Source: Halorientalis sp. LT38
Lineage (GTDB): Archaea; Halobacteriota; Halobacteria; Halobacteriales; Haloarculaceae
Reading direction: 5' to 3'
Length of the DNA: 64,000 bases
Assembly (NCBI RefSeq): GCF_037031225.1
Contig: NZ_JAYEZN010000001.1
Coordinates: 310,001-374,000 of the forward strand
Below the pieces are notes generated by a model. It had not been told where the DNA came from and ran no database searches. It was given only the letters and a program-made list of their open reading frames with translations. Both the position numbers and the translations under genes were made by a program. Positions 18,497 to 27,078 of this stretch are shown one piece after another (the first letter of the stretch is position 1; every line of letters starts with the position of its first letter).

Positions 18497-19669
18497 TTAC
18501 CCCCGCAGGGACTCCACCGGCCGTTCGTTGGCTGCCCGCCAGGCCGGGTAGACCCCGGCGACGAGGCTCGTCCCGACGCCGAACGCCACCGCGCCCGCGA
18601 GATAGAGTACGGAGGCGGTCGTGAACGCGAAGGGACTCCCGAGGAAGACGGCATTCGCCGCCACCACGACGAGTAGCGCCAGCGCGACCCCGGCGGCCGC
18701 CCCGATGGCACCCAGCAACACCGCCTCGGCGAGCAAGATTCGGACGACGTCGGCCTTCGAGTACCCGACCGCCCGGAGGACGCCGATCTCCTCGCGGCGC
18801 TTGGTCACCGACATCAGCATCGTGTTGGCGATGGAGACGCCGGCGACGAGCAGGGAGAGCGAGCCAAGTCCCGCCAGGAAGGCGTTGATCCCGTCGACGA
18901 TCGTCCTGAACAGGCGCACCAGCGAGGTGAACTCGAGCACCAGCAGGCTGTCTTTCCGGCCGTTGAACTCGTCGCGGAGTCGCTCGGACGCCGTTTCGGC
19001 CTCCTCGACCGACGCGGTCGTCACCCGGACCTGACTGTACCGGCGGTCGTCGGCCGTCGCGATCGGCAGGAACACCTCGTCGACGCCGAAGGCGGCCGTC
19101 TCGGCGAGCACCGCCCGCACCCGGTAGGTCTCCGTCACCTCGACCGTCCCGGACTCGCGCTCTACCTCTTCGACCAGCGTGATCCGGTCACCGGGCGCCA
19201 GTCCGTGCCGGACGGCGAACTCGTTGGACAGGACCGCGCCGTCCCGCCAGTGGCGCGGAATGCCACCGGCCGCGACGTCGTAGAGGAGTCTGGGGTCCTC
19301 GATGTAGGTCGACGAGACCGACTCCCGTCGCCCGGGGCGGCGCCGGTACTCGACGGTTCTTGAGTTGGTCGCCACGACGGTCGCGGGATCGACGGTCTCC
19401 TCGATCGCCCGCACGTCGTCGTCGTCGAAGTAGTCCGTCTCCCTGTCGAACCCGGGCGCGACGTAGACGTTCGTCGCCCCCTGCTCCTGGATCCGGTTCA
19501 GCTGGCTCTCCTTGAACGCCGCGCCCCCGGCGCCGATCGCACCGATGGCGACGACGCCGATCATGATCGCAGCCGCCGCCAGGATCGACCGCGTCCTTGC
19601 CCGGGAGATGTTCCGCCGGGCGATCAATAGCGACGGGAACCGGCCCACGAGTTCGCGCAGCGGGTTCAC
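18497..19669 (-). CDS. ABC transporter permease, FtsX/MacB type (distal)
   Basis: 390 aa. One N-terminal membrane helix (ILAAAAIMIGVVAIGAIGAGG), a large periplasm-side MacB_PCD domain, then three C-terminal helices with VSIANTMLMSVTKRREEIGVLRAVGYSKADV, the cytoplasmic coupling loop of FtsX permeases. MacB-type systems do not import; they move lipids or extracellular substrates by mechanotransmission. It starts at a GTG and ends the four-gene operon. Similar to, but diverged from, the adjacent permease. Confidence 0.9.
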   Translation of the reverse strand: MNPLRELVGRFPSLLIARRNISRARTRSILAAAAIMIGVVAIGAIGAGGAAFKESQLNRIQEQGATNVYVAPGFDRETDYFDDDDVRAIEETVDPATVVATNSRTVEYRRRPGRRESVSSTYIEDPRLLYDVAAGGIPRHWRDGAVLSNEFAVRHGLAPGDRITLVEEVERESGTVEVTETYRVRAVLAETAAFGVDEVFLPIATADDRRYSQVRVTTASVEEAETASERLRDEFNGRKDSLLVLEFTSLVRLFRTIVDGINAFLAGLGSLSLLVAGVSIANTMLMSVTKRREEIGVLRAVGYSKADVVRILLAEAVLLGAIGAAAGVALALLVVVAANAVFLGSPFAFTTASVLYLAGAVAFGVGTSLVAGVYPAWRAANERPVESLRG

Positions 19670-19706
19670 GGGCGGTCACCCCCGACGGTTGTCGATGTCC
19701 GAATCA

Positions 19707-20888
19707 TCAGTCGAGCGCCTCCACGGGTCGCTTGTTCGCCGCCTTCCACGCCGGGTAGAGTCCCGCGACGAGCGCCGTCGCGACGCCGAAGAGGACGCCG
19801 AGAGCGACGTACCGCAACCCGGTCGCGGTGAACGCCAGCGGATCGCCAAGCAGCAACTGGTTGATACCCGCGCCGATAGCGAGCGCGATCGGGACCCCGA
19901 TGGCGCCCCCGACCGCGCCGAGGATCGTCGCTTCGGCGACGAGCAGGCTGACCACCGCTCGCTTGGGGTAGCCGTACGCCCGGAGGACGCCGATCTCGCT
20001 CTCCCGCTCGATGGCGGACATCAACATCGTGTTGGCGATGGTGACCGCCGCGACCAGCAGCGAGATCGCGCCCACGCCGATCAGGAACCGGTTGACGGTC
20101 CCGAAGAACTCCTCGAACTGCTCGCGTTGCTCCTGGACCTGCTCGACCCGGACGCTCTCCTCGCGGGCGTTGAACTCGCCCTCGATGGCCCTGGTCGCCG
20201 CGTCGACCGACCCGGCCTCGGTGTCCACGCGGACGATCGCCTGCCCGTAGCCGGCGTCCTCGAACTGCGTGGGCGGTAGGAACACGGTCTGGTCGGCCGA
20301 CAGCGGGTCGGAGAACCCCTGTGGCTGCAGGACCGCCGCGACCTCGAAGCTCCGGTTGAGCTCGCCGTAGACGCTCACCTCCAGCCGGTCGCCCGGTTCG
20401 ATGTCGTTGTCGTCGGCGATCCGCGACCCGACGACGACCGTCCGGCGCCAGTCGTCCGGAATCTCTCCCCGCGACGCGTCGTAGAACGCACCGGGGTCGC
20501 CGAGGCCCTTCACTTGGGCCGTCACGATCGTCTTCCCCGATTCGGTCCCGACCAGCGAACCCGACGGCTCGACGACCGGCAGGACGATCGCGCTCTCCGT
20601 CACCTGTTCGATCCTGTCGAGGTCGGCGTCCGTGAGTTCCGTGTTCGTCAAGTTGCCGTCCTCGACGCTGATCACGGGCTCGACGGTGGCCGTCCCGCCG
20701 AAGTCCTCGTAGGCCTCGAGCTGATCCTGTTTGAAGGCCTCGCCACCGGTCCCGATGGCGCCGATGGCGACCACGCCGATGACGACGGCCACGACGGCGA
20801 GCGCCGAGCGGGCCGAAGCGCGCGAGAGGTTCCGCCGCGCCAGCGCCAGCGTCGGGACCCGGCTCGTCAGCCAGCGGATCGGGTTCAC
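19707..20888 (-). CDS. ABC transporter permease, FtsX/MacB type (proximal)
   Basis: 393 aa with the same architecture as the next gene: N-terminal helix (ALAVVAVVIGVVAIGAIGTGG), an extracytoplasmic MacB_PCD domain, and three C-terminal helices with VTIANTMLMSAIERESEIGVLRAYGYPKRAV. The two permeases probably pair as a heterodimer. Its GTG start overlaps the ATPase stop by 4 nt, showing translational coupling. Substrate unknown. Confidence 0.9.
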   Translation of the reverse strand: MNPIRWLTSRVPTLALARRNLSRASARSALAVVAVVIGVVAIGAIGTGGEAFKQDQLEAYEDFGGTATVEPVISVEDGNLTNTELTDADLDRIEQVTESAIVLPVVEPSGSLVGTESGKTIVTAQVKGLGDPGAFYDASRGEIPDDWRRTVVVGSRIADDNDIEPGDRLEVSVYGELNRSFEVAAVLQPQGFSDPLSADQTVFLPPTQFEDAGYGQAIVRVDTEAGSVDAATRAIEGEFNAREESVRVEQVQEQREQFEEFFGTVNRFLIGVGAISLLVAAVTIANTMLMSAIERESEIGVLRAYGYPKRAVVSLLVAEATILGAVGGAIGVPIALAIGAGINQLLLGDPLAFTATGLRYVALGVLFGVATALVAGLYPAWKAANKRPVEALD

Positions 20889-21697
20889 ACCTCGGGTCCC
20901 TCCCGAAATGTCGGCCGCGGGCTCTCGCTTTCGTGGATGCGGCCGTCGATCAGGTTCACGACGCGGTCGGCAGCCTCGGCGACGTAGTCGTCGTGCGTGA
21001 CGGTGACGACGGCCACGTTCTCGTCGGCGCGGAGTTCGTCGAAGAGGTCGAGGATGCTGTCGCCCGTGTCCCGGTCGAGGTTCCCCGTCGGCTCGTCGGC
21101 CAGCAGGATGTCGGGGTCGTTGATCAGCGAGCGGGCGATGGCGACCCGTTGTTTCTGCCCGCCCGAGAGCTCGTCGGGGTAGTGATCGAGCCGGTCGCCA
21201 AGCCCGACGCGTTCGAGCAACCGGGTGGCCCGCTCGCGGGTCGCCGTCGGCGTCCGGTCGAGCATCCGCGGCATCTCGACGTTCTCCAGCGCCGTGAGCG
21301 TCGGGATCAGGTAGAAGCTCTGGAAGACGAAGCCGATCGTCTCCTTTCGCTTCCGGGTCCGCTCGCGGTCTGAGAACGTCGACACGTCCGTCCCCCTGAG
21401 CAGCACGTCGCCGCTCGACGCAACGTCCAGCAGGCCGAGCAGGTTCAGGAGCGTCGACTTCCCGCTGCCGGAGGGGCCGACGACCGCCACGAAGTCCGCG
21501 GGCGCGATGCCGAAATCGACGCCCTTGAGGGCCCTGACCGTCTGACCGCCCGTCTCGTACTCCTTGACCACGTCCGTCCCGCGGATGATCGAATCCGGCG
21601 GGATCGTCCGGTCCGCCGCGACCTCCAGCGGATCGCCGTCGCTGGGATCGCCGCCGTCGCTGGCCTCGTCGGTCGGATCGGGTGCCACGGCGATCAC
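20885..21697 (-). CDS. ABC transporter ATP-binding protein, LolD/MacB type
   Basis: 270 aa. A ~35-aa acidic leader precedes an ATPase with Walker A GPSGSGKST, Q-loop FVFQSFYLIPTLTALENVEMP, signature ELSGGQKQRVAIARSL and Walker B ILLADEPTGNLD. The TALENVE...LSGGQ...TGNLD pattern is typical of the LolD/MacB/FtsE branch. GTG start overlaps the preceding gene by 4 nt. Powers the two downstream FtsX-type permeases. Confidence 0.93.
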   Translation of the reverse strand: MIAVAPDPTDEASDGGDPSDGDPLEVAADRTIPPDSIIRGTDVVKEYETGGQTVRALKGVDFGIAPADFVAVVGPSGSGKSTLLNLLGLLDVASSGDVLLRGTDVSTFSDRERTRKRKETIGFVFQSFYLIPTLTALENVEMPRMLDRTPTATRERATRLLERVGLGDRLDHYPDELSGGQKQRVAIARSLINDPDILLADEPTGNLDRDTGDSILDLFDELRADENVAVVTVTHDDYVAEAADRVVNLIDGRIHESESPRPTFREGPEV

Positions 21698-23208
21698 CCC
21701 CGTCGGCGGTAGACCACGACCGCGGCGATCACGCCCACGACGACGAGCACGGGAATCAGCGGGAAGCCGCCCTGCTGGGGCGACTGCGGCCGGCCGGCGG
21801 AGCCGTTGGTCACCGGGATCTCGGTCGTGTACGTCCGTTCGACGCCGTCGACGACGTAGCTCACCTCGACCGGGACCGCAGAGACGTTGCCGGTGACGGT
21901 CGTCGAGAGACCGAACGAGGAGAAGTCGCTCGCGTCGATCGAGCCGACGAAGCGGTTGGCCGTCCCGACCGCCTCGGCGTCCGCGGTGGAGACGACGACC
22001 GACTCCACGTCGTCCGAGCCGACGTTGCTCGCCGTCGCGGAGATCTCGATCGAGCCGCCGCGATCGACCGCCTCGACGCCCGTGAGGACGACTTCGCCGG
22101 GGTTGGCCGGCTCGTCGAACGTCGCCCGGAACCGCTCGGTGACCCGTTTCCGGGTCGCGCCGTCGGTGTAGGCGAAGGTCACGTTCACGGGGTAGGTGCC
22201 GCTCTCGGCGACGCGAGCGGGGAACTCGAAGGTCGTCGTCTCGCCGGCGTCAAGCCGGGACCGTACGCGCTCGGCGACGGTGAAGTTCGCGACCGGTGAG
22301 GTCGCGCTGACGGCGACCTGACTCACGTCCGCGTCCAGGCCGTTCGCGACGGTGACGTTCACCGGTCGCGTCGCGCCGGGCAGCCCTTCGGCGACGGCGA
22401 GGGCGAGTTGCGGGCCGTCGACGGCCCTGTCGTCGCTGGCGGGGTCCAGTTGGACGGCGCGCTCGAGCGTCCGCGTCTGTCCCATCGCGTTCGTGTAGGT
22501 GAGCGTCGCCGTGACGGCCCCGGCCCCCGCCTCGGGGACCGTCCCGCTGAAGTCGAAGCTGCGCTTCTGGCCGGCCTCGAGGACCGCGTCCAGGCGCTGG
22601 GTGTCGTCGACGGCCACGTTCGTCCCGTCGACGACGAGGTCGAGGTTTCGGATCGGGTCGAGGCCGCCGTTCGAGACGTTGACCGTCAGTTCGCGCGCGT
22701 TCCCGACCGAGCCGGTCACGTCGACGCTCATCTTCGGCCCGCTCTCGGTGACGACGACCGTGACGGGGTAGTTGAACCGGATCAGTTCCTCGTCGGTCGT
22801 CTCGGCGACGACGGTCAGCTCCAGGCGCTTGACGCCCGGCTCTTCGAACGTCGTCGTCAGCGGCACCGTCACGGAGCCGCCGGGGGTGAGCGTCCCGACG
22901 TCGCTGACCGAGCCGCGGCTGTTCGCGTCGTTCGCGCTCCCCAGGCGGACGCTACGGACGTCCGCCACTTCGGGGCTGGTCTCGGCGTTCGAGATGCGCG
23001 CGCTGATCTCGATCAGTTCGCCGGGTGCGGGCTGTGACGGCGTGACCGTCACCTCGTCGAGCGACACCTGTGGCTCCGAGGCGGTCGAGGGCTGGGTCGC
23101 ATTGACGGCGACTGGGTCGGCCGCGGCGGGCGTCGTGACCGCCGCGAGCGCGACCGCGATAACGGCCGCAGCGGCGACCGCGGCCGGTCGGGTGGCTGCC
23201 GGATTCAT
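21694..23208 (-). CDS. Secreted, membrane-anchored CARDB-like protein
   Basis: 504 aa. A signal peptide (hydrophobic AVAAAAVIAVALAAV, then AAADP) is followed by four or so tandem beta-sandwich repeats of CARDB/NEW3 type: DEVTVTPSQPAPGELIEISARISNAE, MSVDVTGSVGNARELTVNVSN, VTVANGLDADVSQV, VLTGVEAVDRGGSIEISATASNVG. It ends in a single transmembrane helix and YRRRG. Leading gene of the ABC operon and coupled to the ATPase by a 4-nt overlap, so it is probably the extracytoplasmic partner of the MacB-like transporter. Start at MNPAATR. Confidence 0.85.
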   Translation of the reverse strand: MNPAATRPAAVAAAAVIAVALAAVTTPAAADPVAVNATQPSTASEPQVSLDEVTVTPSQPAPGELIEISARISNAETSPEVADVRSVRLGSANDANSRGSVSDVGTLTPGGSVTVPLTTTFEEPGVKRLELTVVAETTDEELIRFNYPVTVVVTESGPKMSVDVTGSVGNARELTVNVSNGGLDPIRNLDLVVDGTNVAVDDTQRLDAVLEAGQKRSFDFSGTVPEAGAGAVTATLTYTNAMGQTRTLERAVQLDPASDDRAVDGPQLALAVAEGLPGATRPVNVTVANGLDADVSQVAVSATSPVANFTVAERVRSRLDAGETTTFEFPARVAESGTYPVNVTFAYTDGATRKRVTERFRATFDEPANPGEVVLTGVEAVDRGGSIEISATASNVGSDDVESVVVSTADAEAVGTANRFVGSIDASDFSSFGLSTTVTGNVSAVPVEVSYVVDGVERTYTTEIPVTNGSAGRPQSPQQGGFPLIPVLVVVGVIAAVVVYRRRG

Positions 23209-23352
23209 GGTCGATACGTCTCGGTGGAGGGGCAATCGGGGACCATGCTGCTGTCACTCGCATGGCAACGTCTACCCATTAGTGTTTTTTCAAATGTCGC
23301 CGTCACGAACGTCGCCGGGGGGCGACCCCGGAATCGGTCACGATGTCGCAAA

Positions 23353-23395
23353 TTTATTAACAATGAGGTAGAACGGCAGATTGTTGATTAACAAT
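23353..23395 (+). promoter_or_regulatory. TATA-like box and inverted repeat upstream of SDR gene
   Basis: TTTATTAA at 23353-23360 is a good TATA-like element. Twenty nucleotides on, ATTGTT (23380-23385) and AACAAT (23390-23395) form an inverted repeat around GATT, right where transcription would begin. ATTAACAATG also occurs twice (23356 and 23387). The arrangement suggests a repressor site. Confidence 0.5.
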
Positions 23396-23419
23396 GGTAA
23401 CTGAAACGGAGGGCGGACG

Positions 23420-24193
23420 ATGAGAGACCAGTTCGCAGTCGAGGGTGACACGGCCATCGTGACGGGCGCGTCCCAGGGAATCGGTCGGTCGATCGCGGAG
23501 CGCTTCGCCGACGACGGCGCGGACGTCGTCATCTGCTCGCGCGAGCAGGAGAAGGTCGACGGGGTCGCCGAAGACATCAACGCGACCGACGGCGGCGAGT
23601 GTCTCGCCATCGAGTGTGACGTGACCGACCGCGACGCGGTCGACGCGCTGGTCGAGGCCACCGTCGAGGAGTTCGGCGGCGTCGATATCCTCGTCAACAA
23701 CGCCGGAGCCTCCTTCATGGCCAACTTCGAGGGCATCAGCGAGAACGGCTGGAAGACCATCGTGGACATCAACCTCCACGGGACCTACCACTGCACGCAG
23801 GCCGCCGGCGAGGTCATGCGCGAAGGCGACGGCGGGACCATCGTCAACTTCGCCAGCGTCGCCGGCCAGGACGGCGCCCCGTTCATGAGCCACTACGCCG
23901 CCGCCAAGGCCGCGGTCATCAACCTGACCAAGACCCTGGCCTTCGAGTGGTCCGACGACCAGGTCCGCGTCAACTGCATCGCGCCCGGCTTCGTCGCCAC
24001 CCCCGGCGTCGCGAGCCAGATGGGCGTCACCGCCGACGAGATCGACCGCGAGGACATCGACCGCCGGATCGGTCTGAGCGAGGAGATCGCCGACGTCGCG
24101 CAGTTCCTCGCGAGCGAGGCCTCCTCGTACGTCACGGGCCAGACCATCACCGCGAAGGGCGTCCCGGACATCATGGAAGACCCCGGGACCTAG
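23420..24193 (+). CDS. SDR-family oxidoreductase
   Basis: 257 aa. Cofactor motif TGASQGIG, NNAG in VNNAGASFM, catalytic Ser (FASVAG), YAAAK, and the PG motif IAPGFVATPG. After strand 2 the sequence is VVICSREQEKV, with Ser-Arg at the position that favours NADPH, unlike the SDR at 14 kb. Likely a 3-oxoacyl or general carbonyl reductase; substrate unknown. An inverted repeat lies in its promoter. Confidence 0.9.
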   Translation: MRDQFAVEGDTAIVTGASQGIGRSIAERFADDGADVVICSREQEKVDGVAEDINATDGGECLAIECDVTDRDAVDALVEATVEEFGGVDILVNNAGASFMANFEGISENGWKTIVDINLHGTYHCTQAAGEVMREGDGGTIVNFASVAGQDGAPFMSHYAAAKAAVINLTKTLAFEWSDDQVRVNCIAPGFVATPGVASQMGVTADEIDREDIDRRIGLSEEIADVAQFLASEASSYVTGQTITAKGVPDIMEDPGT

Positions 24194-24214
24194 CGCGGCC
24201 GAACGCACACGTCG

Positions 24215-24221
24215 TTTTTTA
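24215..24221 (+). promoter_or_regulatory. TATA-like box of the SHOCT-protein gene
   Basis: TTTTTTA, 24-30 nt before the ATG at 24245, consistent with a leaderless mRNA. Confidence 0.45.
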
Positions 24222-24244
24222 CCGCCGGGGGGGTACGGTCAGAT

Positions 24245-24697
24245 ATGGACGAGTCACGGCCGCTCGACCGCCTCCGGGAGAACCTCACGGGCATCGTCTC
24301 GACGCTCGTCACGGGGATCTGGCTCGCCGCCATGTTCCTCGACCAGTCCTGGTGGCTCGGGTTCATGCTGTTCGGCTACGTCGTCCTCGTCCCGCTGACC
24401 GCGGTCCTGTTCGGCGACGAGGGCGACTTCGAGGCGTGGTGGGACTCCGACGCGGAGCGCGATCCGGAGACGACTCCCAACGATCGGACGGAGTCCGAGG
24501 ACCCGCTGACCACGCTCCGGGAACGGTACGCCCGCGGAGAGTTGACCGACGAACAGTTCGAGCGAAAACTCGAACGGCTGCTGGAGACCGAGACGCTCGA
24601 AGACGCGGCCGAAGGGGTCGGGGCGGACGCGGCCGACTCGCGCTCGACCGTCACCGGGTCCGCCGACCGCAAACAGGAGCGCGAACGGTCCGACTGA
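24245..24697 (+). CDS. SHOCT-domain membrane protein
   Basis: 150 aa. Two membrane helices (about residues 13-32 and 36-56) are followed by an acidic linker and a SHOCT domain, PLTTLRERYARGELTDEQFERKLERLL, then a disordered tail. SHOCT is a short C-terminal helical module of unknown role, often found attached to membrane proteins in haloarchaea. Monocistronic by its own TATA-like box. Confidence 0.85.
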   Translation: MDESRPLDRLRENLTGIVSTLVTGIWLAAMFLDQSWWLGFMLFGYVVLVPLTAVLFGDEGDFEAWWDSDAERDPETTPNDRTESEDPLTTLRERYARGELTDEQFERKLERLLETETLEDAAEGVGADAADSRSTVTGSADRKQERERSD

Positions 24698-24736
24698 GGC
24701 GGCAAGTTATTTCCCGAACCGGGCCGGTGTCCGTGT

Positions 24737-25738
24737 ATGGCACGTGACGTCTTCTTGCCGGTAGCCGCACAGCCCAGCGTCGACGCGCTGGTCGAACAGG
24801 CTCAGACGGCCGAGCGACTCGGGTACGACCGCGCCTGGCTCCCGGAGACCTGGGGCCGGGACGCGGTGACGACGCTGACGAGCATCGCCCACGGGACCGA
24901 GGAGATCGGCATCGGCACCTCGATCATGCCGATTTACTCGCGCTCGGCCGCCCTCATCGGCCAGACCGCCGCGACGCTCCAGGAAGTGTCGGACGGCCGG
25001 TTCCGCCTCGGACTCGGCCCCTCCGGCCCCATCGTCATCGAGAACTGGCACGGGCAGGACTTCGCCAACCCGCTGAAGTACACCCGCGAGACCGTCGACG
25101 TGGTCAAGCAGGTCCTCTCGGGCGAACGAGTCAGCTACGACGGCGAGTACTTCGACCTCGACGGGTTCCGACTGCGCTGTGAGCCGCCGGAGCCGGTCCC
25201 GAAGATCGACGCGGCAGGGATGGGTCCCAAGTCCGTCGAGCTCGCGGGCCGCTTCTCCGACGGCTGGCACGCATTAATGCTCACGAAGGAGGGAATCCGC
25301 GACCGGATGGAGGACTTCGACCACGGGTCGGACCTGGGCGATCAGGACCGGAGCGAGCAGCAGGTGACGCTCTCGCTGACCTGCTGCGTCGACGAGGACC
25401 GCGAGCGCGCCCGGCGCCTGGTCAAGCAGCATATCTGCTTCTACGTCGGCGGCATGGGCACCTTCTACCGCGACGCGATCGCCCGGCAGGGCTACGAGGA
25501 CCTCGCCTACGAGATAGCCGACAACTGGAACGACGGCGACCGCGACCGCCTCGTCGCGGAGTTCCCCGACGAGTTGCTCGACGAACTCGCCATCGCGGGG
25601 ACCCCCGAGGAGTGCGCCGACCGCATCGACGAGTTCGAGGCGATCGACGGCGTCACCTCGGCCTCGGTCTCCTTCCCGCGCGCCGCAGACCAGGACGACA
25701 TCCAGCGGACGATCGAGACGCTGGCGCCCGAGAACTGA
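24737..25738 (+). CDS. LLM-class F420-dependent oxidoreductase
   Basis: 333 aa. MARDVFLPVAAQPSVDALVEQAQTAERLGYDRAWLPETWGRDA in pieces, then IGTSIMPIYSRSAALIGQTAATL and GRFRLGLGPSGPIV are the hallmarks of archaeal luciferase-like F420 enzymes related to Mer. Closely resembles a family that is widespread in haloarchaea. Substrate unknown. Paralogue of the enzyme at 10.3 kb. A TATA-like TTATTT about 30 nt upstream supports the ATG. Confidence 0.9.
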   Translation: MARDVFLPVAAQPSVDALVEQAQTAERLGYDRAWLPETWGRDAVTTLTSIAHGTEEIGIGTSIMPIYSRSAALIGQTAATLQEVSDGRFRLGLGPSGPIVIENWHGQDFANPLKYTRETVDVVKQVLSGERVSYDGEYFDLDGFRLRCEPPEPVPKIDAAGMGPKSVELAGRFSDGWHALMLTKEGIRDRMEDFDHGSDLGDQDRSEQQVTLSLTCCVDEDRERARRLVKQHICFYVGGMGTFYRDAIARQGYEDLAYEIADNWNDGDRDRLVAEFPDELLDELAIAGTPEECADRIDEFEAIDGVTSASVSFPRAADQDDIQRTIETLAPEN

Positions 25739-25871
25739 ACGGTCCGACTCGCGTCCGTCTTCGGTAGCTTCACCACGTTTTTCCGACGGTCCGTCCGACA
25801 GCGGCGTCGCCAAACGCCGACCTCGTTCGGAGTTCTCGGTTCGTTAGCACGACTCGCATGGCTGGTATTGT

Positions 25872-25900
25872 CACCTTTGGCCACCTGTCACACACCTTTG
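25872..25900 (+). repeat. CACCTTTG direct repeat upstream of the TRAP operon
   Basis: CACCTTTG occurs at 25872-25879 and again at 25893-25900, 21 bp apart (two helical turns), about 45 nt before the TATA-like box. Such spacing suits a regulator binding one face of DNA. Only two copies, so it may be chance. Confidence 0.35.
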
Positions 25901-25943
25901 TTAAGTAAATTCTGTATTACTCTAACAGATTACGCATGAAAGT

Positions 25944-25951
25944 CTATTTAT
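25944..25951 (+). promoter_or_regulatory. TATA-like box of the TRAP operon
   Basis: CTATTTAT, 25-32 nt before the ATG at 25976. This supports the ATG over the TTG three codons earlier and implies a leaderless transcript. Confidence 0.6.
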
Positions 25952-25975
25952 GCCACAAACGGTAACTTGGTTTCT

Positions 25976-27037
25976 ATGAGTGGTAGATCCACAGGAGACG
26001 GTATCGATCGCCGGTCGTTCGTGAAGGGTTCGGTCGGGGCAGCCGGTCTCGTCGGCACGGCGGGACTCGCCGGGTGTTTCGGTGACGACGGCAGCGGGAG
26101 CGGTGAGGGCCCGGGTGCGGACGGCGAGATGGTGATGACGACCTCGACGCAGGACACCGCCGCCTACACGATGAGTACGGTCATCGCGAACGTCGTCAAC
26201 CAGAACAACGACACGGTGAGCGTGCAGGCTCAGCCGAGCGAGGGGACAAACGCCAACATCGGTCGGCTCAGCCAGGACCAGTCCGACATCGTCTACATCC
26301 AGAACTGGACGGCGAGCAAGATCGCAAACGGTGAGGACCCGTTCGGGGACCTCGATTTCACTCCGGTTCAGACGTTCCACCTGTACGATCTGGCCTGGTT
26401 CCTCTGTTCGGCCAACGCCGACTGGCAGAGTATCTCCGACATCGGCTCCGGCGACCGCGTCTCACCGACCCCGAGCGGCTCGGGGACCGCGGAGATGCTC
26501 GAGTACGCCCTCGGCTTCGAGACGGACGAGTACGAACGGGTCAGCATCGGCTACGGCGAACAGGGGAGTGCGATGAGCGAGGGTCGTCTCGACGCCGGGG
26601 CCGGCACGTTCATCAATCTCGCCGTCGAGCCGAGCTGGCTCCAGCAGATGAAGAGTACGGTCGATCTGCGCCTGCTCCAGTTCCCCGAGAACGTGGTTTC
26701 GGAACTCGAGGCGGATCCGGCGATCATCATGAGCGAAGTCGACACGACGGAGTTCGACGGCTACGGGTACGCGCCCGACACGCTGAACACGCCGGCGCTC
26801 GCGTACAACTTCGTCACCCGGGACGACTTCGACTACGACACCCTCTATACGTTCCTGGAGACGCTGTGGGACAACCGTGACGGCCTGGGCGACGAGAACG
26901 CCCTGCTCGGACGGATGGAAGAAGGCGAGTTCTGGATGGAGAACGGTTACACGACCCTCCCGTTCCATCCCGCCGCGGCCGACTTCTACCAGGAACAGGG
27001 CGTCTGGAACGACGACTACGAGGTCGCCGAGCAGTAG
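25976..27037 (+). CDS. TAXI-family TRAP transporter solute-binding protein
   Basis: 353 aa. The N-terminus has a Tat motif (DRRSFVKGS) and a lipobox (LAGC), so it is folded in the cytoplasm, exported and lipid-anchored. The mature part shows the TAXI pattern: STVIANVVNQNNDTVSVQAQPSEGTNANI, an SDIVYIQ strand, the VSPTPSGSGT loop and GAGTFINLAVEPSW. TAXI proteins typically bind small organic acids or amino acids such as glutamate. It is followed 41 nt later by its fused permease. Confidence 0.92.
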   Translation: MSGRSTGDGIDRRSFVKGSVGAAGLVGTAGLAGCFGDDGSGSGEGPGADGEMVMTTSTQDTAAYTMSTVIANVVNQNNDTVSVQAQPSEGTNANIGRLSQDQSDIVYIQNWTASKIANGEDPFGDLDFTPVQTFHLYDLAWFLCSANADWQSISDIGSGDRVSPTPSGSGTAEMLEYALGFETDEYERVSIGYGEQGSAMSEGRLDAGAGTFINLAVEPSWLQQMKSTVDLRLLQFPENVVSELEADPAIIMSEVDTTEFDGYGYAPDTLNTPALAYNFVTRDDFDYDTLYTFLETLWDNRDGLGDENALLGRMEEGEFWMENGYTTLPFHPAAADFYQEQGVWNDDYEVAEQ

Positions 27038-27078
27038 CGACCGGATCCGATTCCGCAACCACGATTTGGATACATACG

